Below, in pieces: positions 51,634 to 60,294 of a stretch of DNA of 64,000 nucleotides (its first letter is position 1; each line of letters opens with the position of its first letter). The position numbers and the translations under genes were made by a program. Origin of the DNA: Streptomyces sp. V4I2 (GTDB lineage Bacteria > Actinomycetota > Actinomycetes > Streptomycetales > Streptomycetaceae); contig NZ_JAUSZM010000003.1 in the NCBI RefSeq assembly GCF_030817655.1, forward strand, positions 1,798,001 to 1,862,000, read 5' to 3'. Under the pieces are notes generated by a model, which saw only the letters and a program-made list of their open reading frames with translations, made no database searches and had not been told where the DNA came from.

Positions 51634-52643
51634 CGCACCCTCCGCGTCCGGTACAGCACCGCCACAAAGGCGGGCACTCCGATCAGGGACGTCACGACAC
51701 CCACCGGCACCTCCTGCGGGTCGAGGACCGTGCGGGCCAGCGTGTCGACCCACACCAGGAAGACCGCCCCGGCCAGCGCGGTGACCGGCAGCAGCCGGGC
51801 GTGGCCCGGCCCGACCAGGGCGCGGGCGGCGTGCGGCAGCACCAGGCCGACGAAGCCGATGGCCCCGGCCGAGCTGACCAGCGCGGCCGTGAGCAGCGCC
51901 GTGACACACAGCAGCACCAGACGGGTACGGGCCACCGACACCCCGAGCGCGGCCGCCGCGTCCTGCCCGAAGGCGAAGGCGTCGAGGGTGCGGGCGTACG
52001 AGAGGCACACCACCAGCGCCACGGCCAGGACGGCGAGGCATATCCATACGTCGGTCCAGCCCGCGCCGCCGAGCGAGCCGAGGAGCCAGAAGAGGACGCC
52101 CCGGGTGGTCTCCGCGTCGGCGGCCGTCATCACGACGAACGAGGTCAGCGCGGAGAAGAGCTGCATGGCGGCGACGCCCGCGAGGACCACCAGGTCGGTG
52201 CTCCCGCCGAGCGTGTGGCTGAGGAACAGCACGAGCGCGAACGACACCAGAGCACCGAGGAACGCGCCCGCCGGGACGGACAGCGCGCCCCCGCCGACGC
52301 CCAGCACGACCACCAGCACGGCCCCCGTCGACGCACCCGAGGACACTCCGAGGACGAACGGGTCGGCGAGCGGGTTGCGCAGCAGCGACTGCATCACCGC
52401 GCCGCACACGGCGAGTCCGGCGCCGCACACGGCCGCGAGGAGCGTGCGCGGCAGCCGGAGCTGCCACACGATGCCGTCCCGGATGGGCGTCAACTCCGAG
52501 GAGCCGAGGCCGAGATGGGCCGCGACGACCGACCACACGTCGGCGACCCGGAGGTCGGCCGGGCCGATGGTGATGGCGACGGCGAGGGAGCCGCACAGCA
52601 GCACCGTCCCGGTCGCACCGAGCAGGACCGCCCGGGCGGTCAC
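51630..52643 (-). CDS. ABC importer permease, FecCD/BtuC type
   Basis: A 337-residue FecCD-family permease with about ten helices. Diagnostic segments are WQLRLPRTLLAAVCGAGLAV, MQSLLRNPLADPFVLGVSSG, GFVGLVLPHAARALVG and the C-terminal LIGVPAFVAVLYR. Two copies pair with the ATPase to move a large metal-chelate across the membrane. The GTG at 52643 overlaps the binding-protein stop. It is the middle gene of a riboswitch-led operon. Confidence 0.93.
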   Translation of the reverse strand: MTARAVLLGATGTVLLCGSLAVAITIGPADLRVADVWSVVAAHLGLGSSELTPIRDGIVWQLRLPRTLLAAVCGAGLAVCGAVMQSLLRNPLADPFVLGVSSGASTGAVLVVVLGVGGGALSVPAGAFLGALVSFALVLFLSHTLGGSTDLVVLAGVAAMQLFSALTSFVVMTAADAETTRGVLFWLLGSLGGAGWTDVWICLAVLAVALVVCLSYARTLDAFAFGQDAAAALGVSVARTRLVLLCVTALLTAALVSSAGAIGFVGLVLPHAARALVGPGHARLLPVTALAGAVFLVWVDTLARTVLDPQEVPVGVVTSLIGVPAFVAVLYRTRRVR

Positions 52644-53656
52644 TTCACGAGCCCGAACTCGCGCAGGCCGGCCGCGACCCGCTCCACGCCCTCGATCGTG
52701 CGGATGGTCGGGTTCATGGCCTGCCCGCTGAGCAGGACGTACCGCTGGTGCCGGACGGCGGTCATGTTCCTGGTGACCGGGTCGGACTCCAGGAAGGCGA
52801 TCTTCTTCTCGGCCGACTCGGCGGTCTGCGACCTGCGGGTCAGGTCGCCGATGACGAGGACGTCGGGGTCGCGGTCGGCGACCGTCTCCCAGTTGATCTG
52901 CGGCCATTCGTCGTGCGTGTCGTCGAAGACGTTCTTGGCGCCCAGGGAGCGCGTGATGACGCCGGGAGCGCCGCAGCAGCCCGCCAGGTAGGGCGACTCG
53001 GAGTTGGCGAACCAGTACAGGAGGGTCACGTCGGAGGCGTGGATGCCGGCAGTGGCCTTCGCCATCCGCGCCTTGAGCTCGCCGACGAGCTTGTCGCCCC
53101 GTTCCTTCACCCCGAAGACGGCTGCCAGGTCACGTATTTCGCCGTAGACGGCCTCGGCGGTCAGGGGATCGGGCCGTGCGCCGTCCCCGTCGCCGGAGTT
53201 GTCCTTGCCGGCACAGTCGGACGGGGAGACGTACGTGGGCACGCCGAGCTTCTCGAACTGCTCCCGCGAGGCCACTCCCCCCTTGCCCAGCGTGGAGACG
53301 AAGGAGGCGGCGACGAAGTCCGGTTCGGCGTCCAGGACCCGTTCGAAGGATGGGTTGTTGTCGGCGATACGCGCCACCTTCGCGTTCTCCTTCTCCAGCC
53401 CCTTCATCACGGGGTCGGTCCAGGTCGCCGTGCCCGCCATACGGTCGGCGAGCCCGAGGGAGAGCATGATCTCGGTGGTGCCCTGGTTCAGGGAGACGGC
53501 CCGTTCGGGCGGGGCCTCGACGCGTACCGTACGGCCGCAGTTGTCGAGGCTGACGGCAGCCGTCGTGGCGGAGGTGCCGGCGTCGCCGCAGCCGGCCAGG
53601 AGCAGGGAGCCGGCCGCAAACAGGGCGGAGGGACGGGCAAGACGTGCTGTCTGCAC
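52640..53656 (-). CDS. ABC importer substrate-binding lipoprotein, BtuF-like
   Basis: A 338-residue lipoprotein. The signal ends in the lipobox LLLAGC. The PBP type III fold shows RTVRVEAPPERAVSLNQGTT, VLDAEPDFVAAS and DPDVLVIGD. The mature protein has extra Cys residues (CAGKD, AGCCGAPG) that could form disulfides. It is the first gene after the cobalamin riboswitch, so a corrinoid is the best guess; by fold alone a siderophore could not be ruled out. The start is the ATG at 53656. Confidence 0.9.
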   Translation of the reverse strand: MQTARLARPSALFAAGSLLLAGCGDAGTSATTAAVSLDNCGRTVRVEAPPERAVSLNQGTTEIMLSLGLADRMAGTATWTDPVMKGLEKENAKVARIADNNPSFERVLDAEPDFVAASFVSTLGKGGVASREQFEKLGVPTYVSPSDCAGKDNSGDGDGARPDPLTAEAVYGEIRDLAAVFGVKERGDKLVGELKARMAKATAGIHASDVTLLYWFANSESPYLAGCCGAPGVITRSLGAKNVFDDTHDEWPQINWETVADRDPDVLVIGDLTRRSQTAESAEKKIAFLESDPVTRNMTAVRHQRYVLLSGQAMNPTIRTIEGVERVAAGLREFGLVK

Positions 53657-53737
53657 GGAAGTTGGTCCTCGATCGTCGAGGGCTCGAACGCGGAGCCCGG
53701 TCGTACGGTGCTCCCCCGCCGTACGTCACCACGGGGG

Positions 53738-53912
53738 CCGCCAGCAGGTCTTCGGACTCGGGATCATCCGGTCGGGGCGCCTTCCCAGACGACACTCGAG
53801 TCGTCCAGTGGCCGAGGCCCCGCCCGTCACCCTCACCGCTGCGCGTCAGCTCCGGATTCGCACCGGATTCCCTGACCCACGTCTCATGGGTTCGACTGGC
53901 CTCGGCAAGCTA
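53738..53912 (-). promoter_or_regulatory. cobalamin riboswitch
   Basis: On the reverse strand the conserved order of the adenosylcobalamin riboswitch is clear: a GCCGAGGCC start, GGGAATCCGGTGCGAATCCGG (split across 53872-53850), CTGACGCGCAGCGGTGA (about 53848-53832), and the 3' box AGTCCGAAGACCTGCTGGC (53758-53740). It lies 82 bases before the binding-protein start. High cobalamin would turn off the importer operon. Confidence 0.92.
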
Positions 53913-53990
53913 TCACGGTGGGGAATCGCCGATCGCGGTGCGCTGTTGTGCGAGAGGTCAGGGCATACGCGACCCCCAAGGAGACCCACG

Positions 53991-54398
53991 GTGTACGGCG
54001 ACGAGGCAACGGTCCGCAAGATCCTCACCGGGCTCGGCGACACCTGGGCCGTGGTCGGCCTGTCGTCGAACCGGCAGCGCGCCGCGTACGGCGTGGCCGA
54101 GGTGCTCCAGCGTTACGGCAAGCGGGTCGTGCCCGTGCATCCCAAGGCGGAGACGGTGCACGGGGAGCAGGGGTACACCTCGCTCGCGGAGATCCCCTTC
54201 GACGTGGACGTCGTCGACGTGTTCGTGAACAGTGACCTCGCCGGGGCCGTCGCCGACGAGGCGGTGGCGAAGGGCGCGCAGGCGGTCTGGTTCCAGCTCG
54301 GGGTCGTCGACGAGGCGGCCTACGACCGCACTCGGGCCGCGGGGCTGGAGATGGTGATGGACCGCTGCCCGGCGATCGAGATTCCCCGCCTGGGCTGA
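53991..54398 (+). CDS. CoA-binding domain protein (YccU-like)
   Basis: A 135-residue single Rossmann-like CoA-binding domain: WAVVGLSSNRQRAAYGVAEVL, KRVVPVHPKAE, GYTSLAEIPFDVDVVDVFVN and AVWFQLGVVDEAAY. Such proteins resemble the N-terminal domain of succinyl-CoA synthetase; their role is not well known. The GTG at 53991 has AAGGAG 6 bases upstream. It is divergent from the cobalamin importer and reads away from the riboswitch. Confidence 0.9.
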   Translation: MYGDEATVRKILTGLGDTWAVVGLSSNRQRAAYGVAEVLQRYGKRVVPVHPKAETVHGEQGYTSLAEIPFDVDVVDVFVNSDLAGAVADEAVAKGAQAVWFQLGVVDEAAYDRTRAAGLEMVMDRCPAIEIPRLG

Positions 54399-54532
54399 CG
54401 GATCCAGTTGTCATACAGGTTTCCGTTGCGTCGGTAATTCCTGAAACGCTGTCCAGGAAATCCCCGTACGCCAGTCAAAATTCGACAACCGCCTTCAGCG
54501 GAACAGCGTCTGATTCCTAATCTGAGGCCTCT

Positions 54533-54547
54533 TGCATAGTGAATGCA
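54533..54547. promoter_or_regulatory. inverted repeat TGCAT-N5-ATGCA before the permease
   Basis: Arms at 54533-54537 and 54543-54547 lie in an AT-richer stretch 28 bases before the APC permease start. It could be an operator overlapping the promoter. No cognate regulator is adjacent. Confidence 0.35.
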
Positions 54548-54574
54548 TCTCCTTTATGAGAGGCCCCCTAAGAA

Positions 54575-56216
54575 ATGGTAAGCGTTGACCAAGCCGCCCC
54601 GGAGGACACCAGAGGCCCGGGCGGCGGCCTGCGGCGGGACGTCGGGCTGATCGGGCTCATGTGGGCGTCGGTCGGTTCCATCATCGGATCCGGCTGGCTC
54701 TACGGAGCGGAAAAGGCGGTTACCGCGGCGGGTCCCGCGGCGGTCATTTCCTGGGTGATCGGCGCGGTGGCCATCGTCCTGCTGGCGCTCGTGCACGCAG
54801 AACTCGGCGGCATGTTCCCGGTCGCGGGCGGCACCGCACGATATCCGCACTACGCGTTCGGCGGCCTGGCCGGCATGTCCTTCGGCTGGTTCTCCTGGCT
54901 GCAGGCGGCGACCGTGGCACCGATCGAGGTCGAGGCCATGATCGGCTATGCGGGGCACTGGTCCTGGGCCCGGGGTCTCGAACACAGCGACCAGACGCTG
55001 ACGGCCTCCGGCCTCGTCACCGCCGTCTTCCTGATGGCCGTCTTCGTCGCGGTCAACTTCTTCGGCGTCCGCGCCCTGGCACACACCAACAGCGCGGCCA
55101 CCTGGTGGAAGATCGCCGTGCCGCTGGGCGCCATCTTCGTCATCGCCGCGGGCAACTTCCACCCGGGCAACTTCACCTCGGAGGGCTTCGCCCCGTTGGG
55201 CGCCAAGGGCGTGCTGAGCGCGATCAGCGGCAGCGGCATCATCTTCGCCCTGCTGGGCTTCGAGCAGGCGATCCAGCTGGCGGGCGAGAGCCGCGACCCG
55301 AAGCGGGACCTGCCGCGGGCCACCCTCGGCTCGGTCGCGATCGGTGCCGTCATCTACGTCCTGCTGCAGATCGTCTTCATCGGCGCGCTGCCGCACAGCT
55401 CCTTCGCACACGGCTGGGCCGAGCTCGACTTCCCCGGCATCAGCGGCCCGTGGGCGGGACTCGCGACCCTGGTGGGCCTGGGCTGGCTGGGTGTGGTGCT
55501 GTACGTCGACGCGGTGATCTCGCCCGGCGGCACCGGCCTGATCTACACCACCGCGACCTCCCGCGTCTCCTACGGCCTGGCCAGGAACGGGTACGCGCCG
55601 AAGGTCTTCGCCCGCACCGACAGGCGGGGCGTGCCCTGGTTCGGCCTGATCGTCTCCTTCGTGACCGGCGTGGTCTGCTTCCTGCCCTTCCCGAGCTGGC
55701 AGGAGCTGGTCGGCTTCATCACCTCGGCGAGCGTCCTGATGTACGCGGGCGCCCCGCTGGCGTACGGCGTCTTCGCCGACCGGCTGCCGCACCACGAGCG
55801 CCCGTACCGGCTGCCCGCCGGCAAGGTGCTCTCACCGCTGTCGTTCGTGGTGGCCAACCTCATCATCTACTGGGCCGGCTGGGACACCCTGTGGCGGCTG
55901 GGCATCGCGATCGTCCTCGGCTACGTACTCCTGGGCGGCTACGCCTGGTTCGCCACCGCGACGGGCCGTCCCGACGCGCCCCGGATGGACTTCAGGGCCC
56001 GCCCAGTGGCTGCCGGTCTACCTGCTGGGCATGGGCGTCATCTCCGCGGAGGGCGGCTTCGGCGGACAGGGCAACATAGGCCTGTGGTGGGACATCCTGG
56101 TCATCGCGGTCTTCTCCCTGGTCGTCTACTACTGGGCGCGGGCCTCCGCCTCCCGGGCCGAGGAGATCGAGCGGAGCATCGACGAGGTGGTCGTCACGGA
56201 GGCACCCGCACACTGA
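54575..56216 (+). pseudogene. APC family amino acid permease, frameshifted near the end
   Basis: The first 474 codons give a normal APC permease: LIGLMWASVGSIIGSGWL, GMFPVAGGTARYPHYAFG, IIFALLGFEQAIQLAGE and about ten helices. At about 55997-56003 a C-run has one base too many (GGGCCCGCCC); after it the main frame turns into Arg-rich nonsense. The +1 frame continues the protein as QWLPVYLLGMGVISAEGG, then ILVIAVFSLVVYYW and a normal end at 56216. Correcting one base gives 546 residues. It is either a recent frameshift that deletes the last two helices or a sequencing error. The substrate is unknown. Confidence 0.8.
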
Positions 56217-56252
56217 GCCGCACGACCGCTCCCCGCCCGCGCCGAGCACGCA

Positions 56253-56258
56253 CATAAT
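56253..56258 (+). promoter_or_regulatory. -10 box of pobA, leaderless arrangement
   Basis: CATAAT ends 6 bases before the pobA GTG at 56265, so transcription would begin at or next to the start codon. No ribosome-binding site is present. The same CATAAT-6-start arrangement occurs before the ArsR gene at 57861. Confidence 0.5.
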
Positions 56259-56264
56259 GTTCGG

Positions 56265-57482
56265 GTGACCTCCACTCCCCACCCCAACTCCGGTGCCCCG
56301 CAGCGCTTTCCGGTCGTCGTCGTGGGCGCCGGGCCCGCCGGGCTCACCATCGGCAACATCCTGCGGGCCGCCGGCGTCGACTGCCTCGTCGTCGAGACGG
56401 AGACACGCGAGTTCATCGAGCAGCGGCCCCGGGCGGGCGTCATCGAGGAGTGGGCCGTGCGCGGCCTCCAGCAGCGCGGTCTCGCGGACACCCTGCTGGA
56501 GCGGGCTCAGCTGCACACCGAGTGCGAGTTCCGCTTCGGCCAGGAGCGCTTCCGCTTCTCCTACATCGAGCTGACGGGTACTCACCACTTCGTCTATCCC
56601 CAGCCGTTGCTGGTGACGGACCTGGTGCGCGAGTACGCGGACGTGCGGGGCGGGGCGGCCCGGTTCGGCGTCCGGGACGTCCAGTTGCACGACCTCGACA
56701 CGGCCAACCCCTCGGTGTCCTACCTCGCGGCCGAGACGGGCGAGCGGGAGGTCGTCGAGTGCGACTTCGTCGCGGGCTGCGACGGGGCCCGCGGGGTGAC
56801 CCGTACCGTCCTGCCCGAGCACGCGCACATCTCCCGGCACGACTACGGCATCGGCTGGCTGGCCCTGCTCGCCGAGGCGCCGCCGTCCAACGACTGTGTC
56901 GTGTTCGGCATCCACCCCGACGGCTTCGCCGGCCACATGGCCCGCAGTCCCGAGGTGACCCGCTACTACCTGGAGTGCCCGCCCGGCGACGACCCGGAGA
57001 ACTGGTCGCACGAACGCGTCTGGTCACAGCTCCGGGAGCGCCTCGCGGCGACGGACGCCGGCCCCCTCATCGAGGGGCGGCTGATCGAGAAGCGCGTCCT
57101 GGACATGCACAGCTCGGTCGTCGAACCCATGGTGTTCGGCCGCCTCTTCCTCGCCGGGGACGCCGCCCACCTGACCGCGCCCATCGCCGCGAAGGGCATG
57201 AACCTGGCCCTCCACGACGCCTTCCTCCTCGGTGACGCCCTCGTCGGCTATCTGACCAAGAGCGACGAGACCGGTCTGGACGGCTATTCGGAGGCGTGTC
57301 TGCGGCGGGTGTGGGACTACCAGGAGTTCTCGCAGTGGCTCTCCGAGGTGTACCACGGCACCTCGTCGGGCGACGCGTATCGCGCGGGCACCACCTTCGC
57401 CCGGCTCCGCCGCCTGTTCACCTCGCCCGCCGCCGCGGCGGCCTTCGCCGAGCAGTACCTGGGTACCGCCACCGCCTACTGA
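56265..57482 (+). CDS. pobA: 4-hydroxybenzoate 3-monooxygenase
   Basis: A 405-residue class A flavin hydroxylase. Motifs: VVVVGAGPAGLTIGNIL for FAD, the PobA-typical EFIEQRPRAGVIEEW, the DG motif in VAGCDGARGVTRT and the GD motif in LFLAGDAAHLTAPIAAKGMN. Length and motifs fit PobA, which makes protocatechuate from 4-hydroxybenzoate. The protocatechuate genes are not adjacent; a LigAB-type dioxygenase lies about 54 kb to the left. The GTG at 56265 appears leaderless. No PobR is next to it. Confidence 0.9.
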   Translation: MTSTPHPNSGAPQRFPVVVVGAGPAGLTIGNILRAAGVDCLVVETETREFIEQRPRAGVIEEWAVRGLQQRGLADTLLERAQLHTECEFRFGQERFRFSYIELTGTHHFVYPQPLLVTDLVREYADVRGGAARFGVRDVQLHDLDTANPSVSYLAAETGEREVVECDFVAGCDGARGVTRTVLPEHAHISRHDYGIGWLALLAEAPPSNDCVVFGIHPDGFAGHMARSPEVTRYYLECPPGDDPENWSHERVWSQLRERLAATDAGPLIEGRLIEKRVLDMHSSVVEPMVFGRLFLAGDAAHLTAPIAAKGMNLALHDAFLLGDALVGYLTKSDETGLDGYSEACLRRVWDYQEFSQWLSEVYHGTSSGDAYRAGTTFARLRRLFTSPAAAAAFAEQYLGTATAY

Positions 57483-57501
57483 ACCGGACCCGCCGCGTCC
57501 G

Positions 57502-57861
57502 TCAGTCGTGCAGCGGCCGGTCGCTGAGCCGGTGGTCCGCCACGTTCAGCGCCTCGTCCACCAGCCGGCGCAGATGGCCGTCGCGCAGCGAGTAGATCAC
57601 CCGGCGGCCCTCCTTGCGCGTGTTCACCAGCCCGGCCAGCCGCAGCCGCGCCAGATGCTGGCTGACGGCCGGCCGCGCCGCCCCGCACGCCTCCGTGAGC
57701 GTGGTGACATCGGCCTCCCCCGCGGTCAGCGCGTGCAGCAGGGTGAGCCGGGTGCGGTCGCCGAGCAGGGCGAGCAGCTCGGCCGCGAGCGCGAACTGTT
57801 CCTCGCCCGGGGTGCGCGGGTGCGCATCGGTCGCAGGTGATAGGTGCATGCGTGCGCTCAT
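57502..57861 (-). CDS. ArsR/SmtB family metalloregulator
   Basis: A 119-residue winged-helix repressor: LLALLGDRTRLTLLHALTAG, VTTLTEACGAARPAVSQHLARL and the wing NTRKEGRRVIYSL. The C-terminal helix reads DGHLRRLVDEALNVADH, which keeps three of the four alpha-5 metal ligands known from SmtB/CzrA (D, H and the last H; the other is V). This suggests Zn, Co or Ni sensing. The ATG at 57861 has a -10 box 6 bases away; 57849 is an alternative. It is divergent from a CDF exporter, its likely target. Confidence 0.88.
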   Translation of the reverse strand: MSARMHLSPATDAHPRTPGEEQFALAAELLALLGDRTRLTLLHALTAGEADVTTLTEACGAARPAVSQHLARLRLAGLVNTRKEGRRVIYSLRDGHLRRLVDEALNVADHRLSDRPLHD

Positions 57862-57866
57862 ACGCA

Positions 57867-57873
57867 CATAATG
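57867..57873. promoter_or_regulatory. overlapping divergent -10 boxes of arsR and cdf
   Basis: CATAATG reads as a -10 box on both strands (CATAAT forward, CATTAT reverse) in the 61-base gap between the two divergent genes. One ArsR operator here would control both. Confidence 0.45.
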
Positions 57874-57922
57874 GCCTCGTGGGCGCCGCGCGTCCACTCC
57901 CGGCGCACGGAAGGGGATCCAC

Positions 57923-59014
57923 GTGAGCGACCGGCACGACCACGAGCACGAGCACGGACATCGTCATGACCACGGACATGGGCACGGACACGGGCACGAC
58001 CACCGGCCCACCCGTTCCGGTCTCCGCGACCGTCTGCCCCACCGCCTCGCCCACCTCCTCACCCCCCACTCCCACGAGACCGCCGACAAGCTCGACTCCG
58101 CCCTGGAGTCCTCGGCCCGCGGCATGCGGGCCCTGTGGATCTCGCTGGCGGTACTGGGCGCGACCGCTCTGGCGCAGGCGTTCGTGGTGGCCGTCTCCGG
58201 GTCGGTCGCGCTGCTCGGCGACACGGTGCACAACACCGCGGACGCGCTGACGGCCGTACCGCTGGGGATCGCGTTCGTGCTGGGGCGGCGCGCGGCCACC
58301 CGGCGGTTCACGTACGGCTACGGCCGGGCGGAGGACCTCGCGGGCATCGTGATCGTGCTGACGATCGCCGCGTCCGCGGCCTTCGCGGGGTGGGCGGCGA
58401 TCGACCGGCTGTTCGATCCGCGCCCTGTCCACCATGTGCCGGCGGTCGCGGTGGCCGCGCTGGTCGGTTTCGCGGGGAACGAGTGGGTGGCCCGTTACCG
58501 GATCCGGGTGGGCCGTGACATCGGCTCGGCCGCGCTGGTCGCCGACGGACTGCACGCACGTACGGACGGATTCACGTCACTGGCCGTGCTGTTGGGTGCG
58601 GGCGGCTCGGCTCTCGGCTGGGAACTGGCCGACCCGATCGTGGGCTTGGCCATCACCGCCGCCATCATGCTGGTGCTGCGGGACGCGGCGCGCGAGGTGT
58701 TCCGGCGGGTGATGGACGCCGTCGACCCGGCCCTCGTGGACCGGGCCGAGCAAGCGCTGCGGGAGGTCGAAGGAGTGCGCGCGGTGGGCGAGTTGCGGCT
58801 GCGCTGGATCGGGCACCGGCTGCGCGCCGAGGTGGCGGTCGTGGTGGACGGCGAGGCGACGGTACGCCAGGCGCACGGCATCGCCGTGAACGCCGAACAC
58901 GCCCTGCTGCACGCCGTCCCGCGCCTCACCGCGGCCCTGGTGCACGCCGACCCGGCACCGGTCCCGGGCGAGGCGGATCCGCACCACGCCCTCGCCCACC
59001 ATGCGGCGGCCTGA
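57923..59014 (+). CDS. CDF family cation efflux transporter
   Basis: A 363-residue cation diffusion facilitator. The first 25 residues are almost all His, Asp, Glu and Gly (HDHEHEHGH pattern), a cytoplasmic metal-binding lead. Six helices follow, with the transport-site pairs HNTAD (helix II) and HARTD (helix V). A C-terminal cytoplasmic domain (about 270-345) and a short His-rich tail complete it. It exports Zn, Co or Ni in exchange for protons. The GTG at 57923 has AAGGGG upstream. It is divergent from the ArsR repressor. Confidence 0.93.
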   Translation: MSDRHDHEHEHGHRHDHGHGHGHGHDHRPTRSGLRDRLPHRLAHLLTPHSHETADKLDSALESSARGMRALWISLAVLGATALAQAFVVAVSGSVALLGDTVHNTADALTAVPLGIAFVLGRRAATRRFTYGYGRAEDLAGIVIVLTIAASAAFAGWAAIDRLFDPRPVHHVPAVAVAALVGFAGNEWVARYRIRVGRDIGSAALVADGLHARTDGFTSLAVLLGAGGSALGWELADPIVGLAITAAIMLVLRDAAREVFRRVMDAVDPALVDRAEQALREVEGVRAVGELRLRWIGHRLRAEVAVVVDGEATVRQAHGIAVNAEHALLHAVPRLTAALVHADPAPVPGEADPHHALAHHAAA

Positions 59015-59017
59015 GCG

Positions 59018-59575
59018 TCAGGAGACCCCCAGCCCCTCCAGCACCACCGCACCCGGCAGCTCCGCGAACGCCTTCCCCGGCACCAGCAGCTTGCCGCGCC
59101 GTCGTCCGCTGCCGACCAGGACGTACGACAGGTCGACAACGGCGGAGTCCACCAGCACGGGCCAGTCCTCGGGCAGTCCGATCGGCGTGATGCCGCCGTA
59201 CTCCATGCCGCTCTCCCCCGTCGCCATGTCCATCGAGGCGAACGAGGCTTTGCGAGCGCCGAGTTGGCGGCGGACGACGCCGTTGACGTCGACCCGGGTG
59301 GTGGAGAGCACGACACACGCGGCCAGGGTGCTCTCGCCGCCGCGCTTGCCCGCGACGACCACACAGTTCGCGGACTGCTCGAGCAGCTCGCGGCCGTAGT
59401 GCTCCACGAAGACGGCGGTGTCGGCCCACCGCGGGTCGGTGTCGACGTAGACGATCTGCTCGGCGGGGACGCTGCCGCTCCAGTGGCGTACGGCGTCGGC
59501 GACCGGGCGGGTCAGCTCGTCGAGGCAGTCCGGGGCGGGCGTGGCGTGGTCGAAGTGTCCGATGGGTGCGTCCAT
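59018..59575 (-). CDS. YbaK/EbsC-type aminoacyl-tRNA deacylase
   Basis: A 185-residue YbaK-domain protein: ESTLAACVVLSTTRVDVNGV, RRQLGARKASFASMD with the conserved Lys, GMEYGGITPIGLP and VGSGRRRGKLLVPG. The family removes wrongly attached amino acids (Cys or Ala on tRNA-Pro and others) from tRNA. It starts at the ATG at 59575. It is convergent with the CDF gene, only 4 bases apart. Confidence 0.9.
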   Translation of the reverse strand: MDAPIGHFDHATPAPDCLDELTRPVADAVRHWSGSVPAEQIVYVDTDPRWADTAVFVEHYGRELLEQSANCVVVAGKRGGESTLAACVVLSTTRVDVNGVVRRQLGARKASFASMDMATGESGMEYGGITPIGLPEDWPVLVDSAVVDLSYVLVGSGRRRGKLLVPGKAFAELPGAVVLEGLGVS

Positions 59576-59607
59576 GACCGCACGCTAACAAAGCCGCCCG
59601 GTCCGCC

Positions 59608-60213
59608 TCAGTGCACGGGCGGGACGGAGACGGCCATCAGCATCCCCATCGGAACGTCGCCCTGGTTGCCGTACGTGTGCGGGGTGTTGGCCTCGAAGGA
59701 TGCGGTCGCGCCCGCCGGGACGCGGTACTCCACGCCGTCCACGGTGAGCGTCAGTTCGCCCTCGGTGACGTGGACCAGCTCGGCGGTGCCGGTGGGATGC
59801 GGGTCGGAGGAGCTGTTCTCGCCCGGCATCAGCCGCCACTCCCACAGCTCCAGCGGGCCGGGGGCCTCCGTTCCGGCGAGGAGGAGGTTGTAGCTGCCGC
59901 CGTCGGTGTGCCACAGCCGCACGGCCTGGTCGGCGGGGACGACCCGGACCTTGGGCCCCTGCTCGTAGTCGAGCAGGGTGGTGATGCTGATCCCGAGCGC
60001 GTCGCCGATCTTGACGACCGTGCCGAGGCTGGGATTGGTGCGGGCCTGCTCGATCTGGATGAGCATGCCGCGGCTGACTCCGGCCCGGGCGGCGAGCACG
60101 TCCAGGGTGAAGCCGCGCACCGCGCGCCAGTGCTTGACGTTGCGCGCCAGGGACTGGGTCAGCAGGTCGAGGTCCGACACATTCCGTCCAAGCTTCTCAA
60201 GACTCGCGTCCAA
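59608..60213 (-). CDS. XRE family regulator with cupin domain
   Basis: A 201-residue regulator with an N-terminal HTH_3 (about 22-76: LARNVKHWRAVRGFTLDVLA and AGVSRGMLIQIEQARTNPSL) and a C-terminal cupin (about 110-195: VHVTEGELTLTVDG and PHTYGNQGD). Such proteins bind small ligands in the cupin barrel. It is divergent from the EamA transporter with 81 bases between, so it probably controls that exporter. The ATG is at 60213. Confidence 0.92.
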   Translation of the reverse strand: MDASLEKLGRNVSDLDLLTQSLARNVKHWRAVRGFTLDVLAARAGVSRGMLIQIEQARTNPSLGTVVKIGDALGISITTLLDYEQGPKVRVVPADQAVRLWHTDGGSYNLLLAGTEAPGPLELWEWRLMPGENSSSDPHPTGTAELVHVTEGELTLTVDGVEYRVPAGATASFEANTPHTYGNQGDVPMGMLMAVSVPPVH

Positions 60214-60294
60214 TATTCTGGATGACAGAGTTCACTTCACTGCACTACGTTGTGGTGCACCCGATCGTTCACCGAACTGTACTGCGAGGCCGCC

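Noticed and set aside
50794..53656. Assignment of the ABC operon to siderophore or haem uptake
   Set aside because: The FecCD family alone would allow it, but the clear cobalamin riboswitch upstream makes corrinoid uptake more likely.
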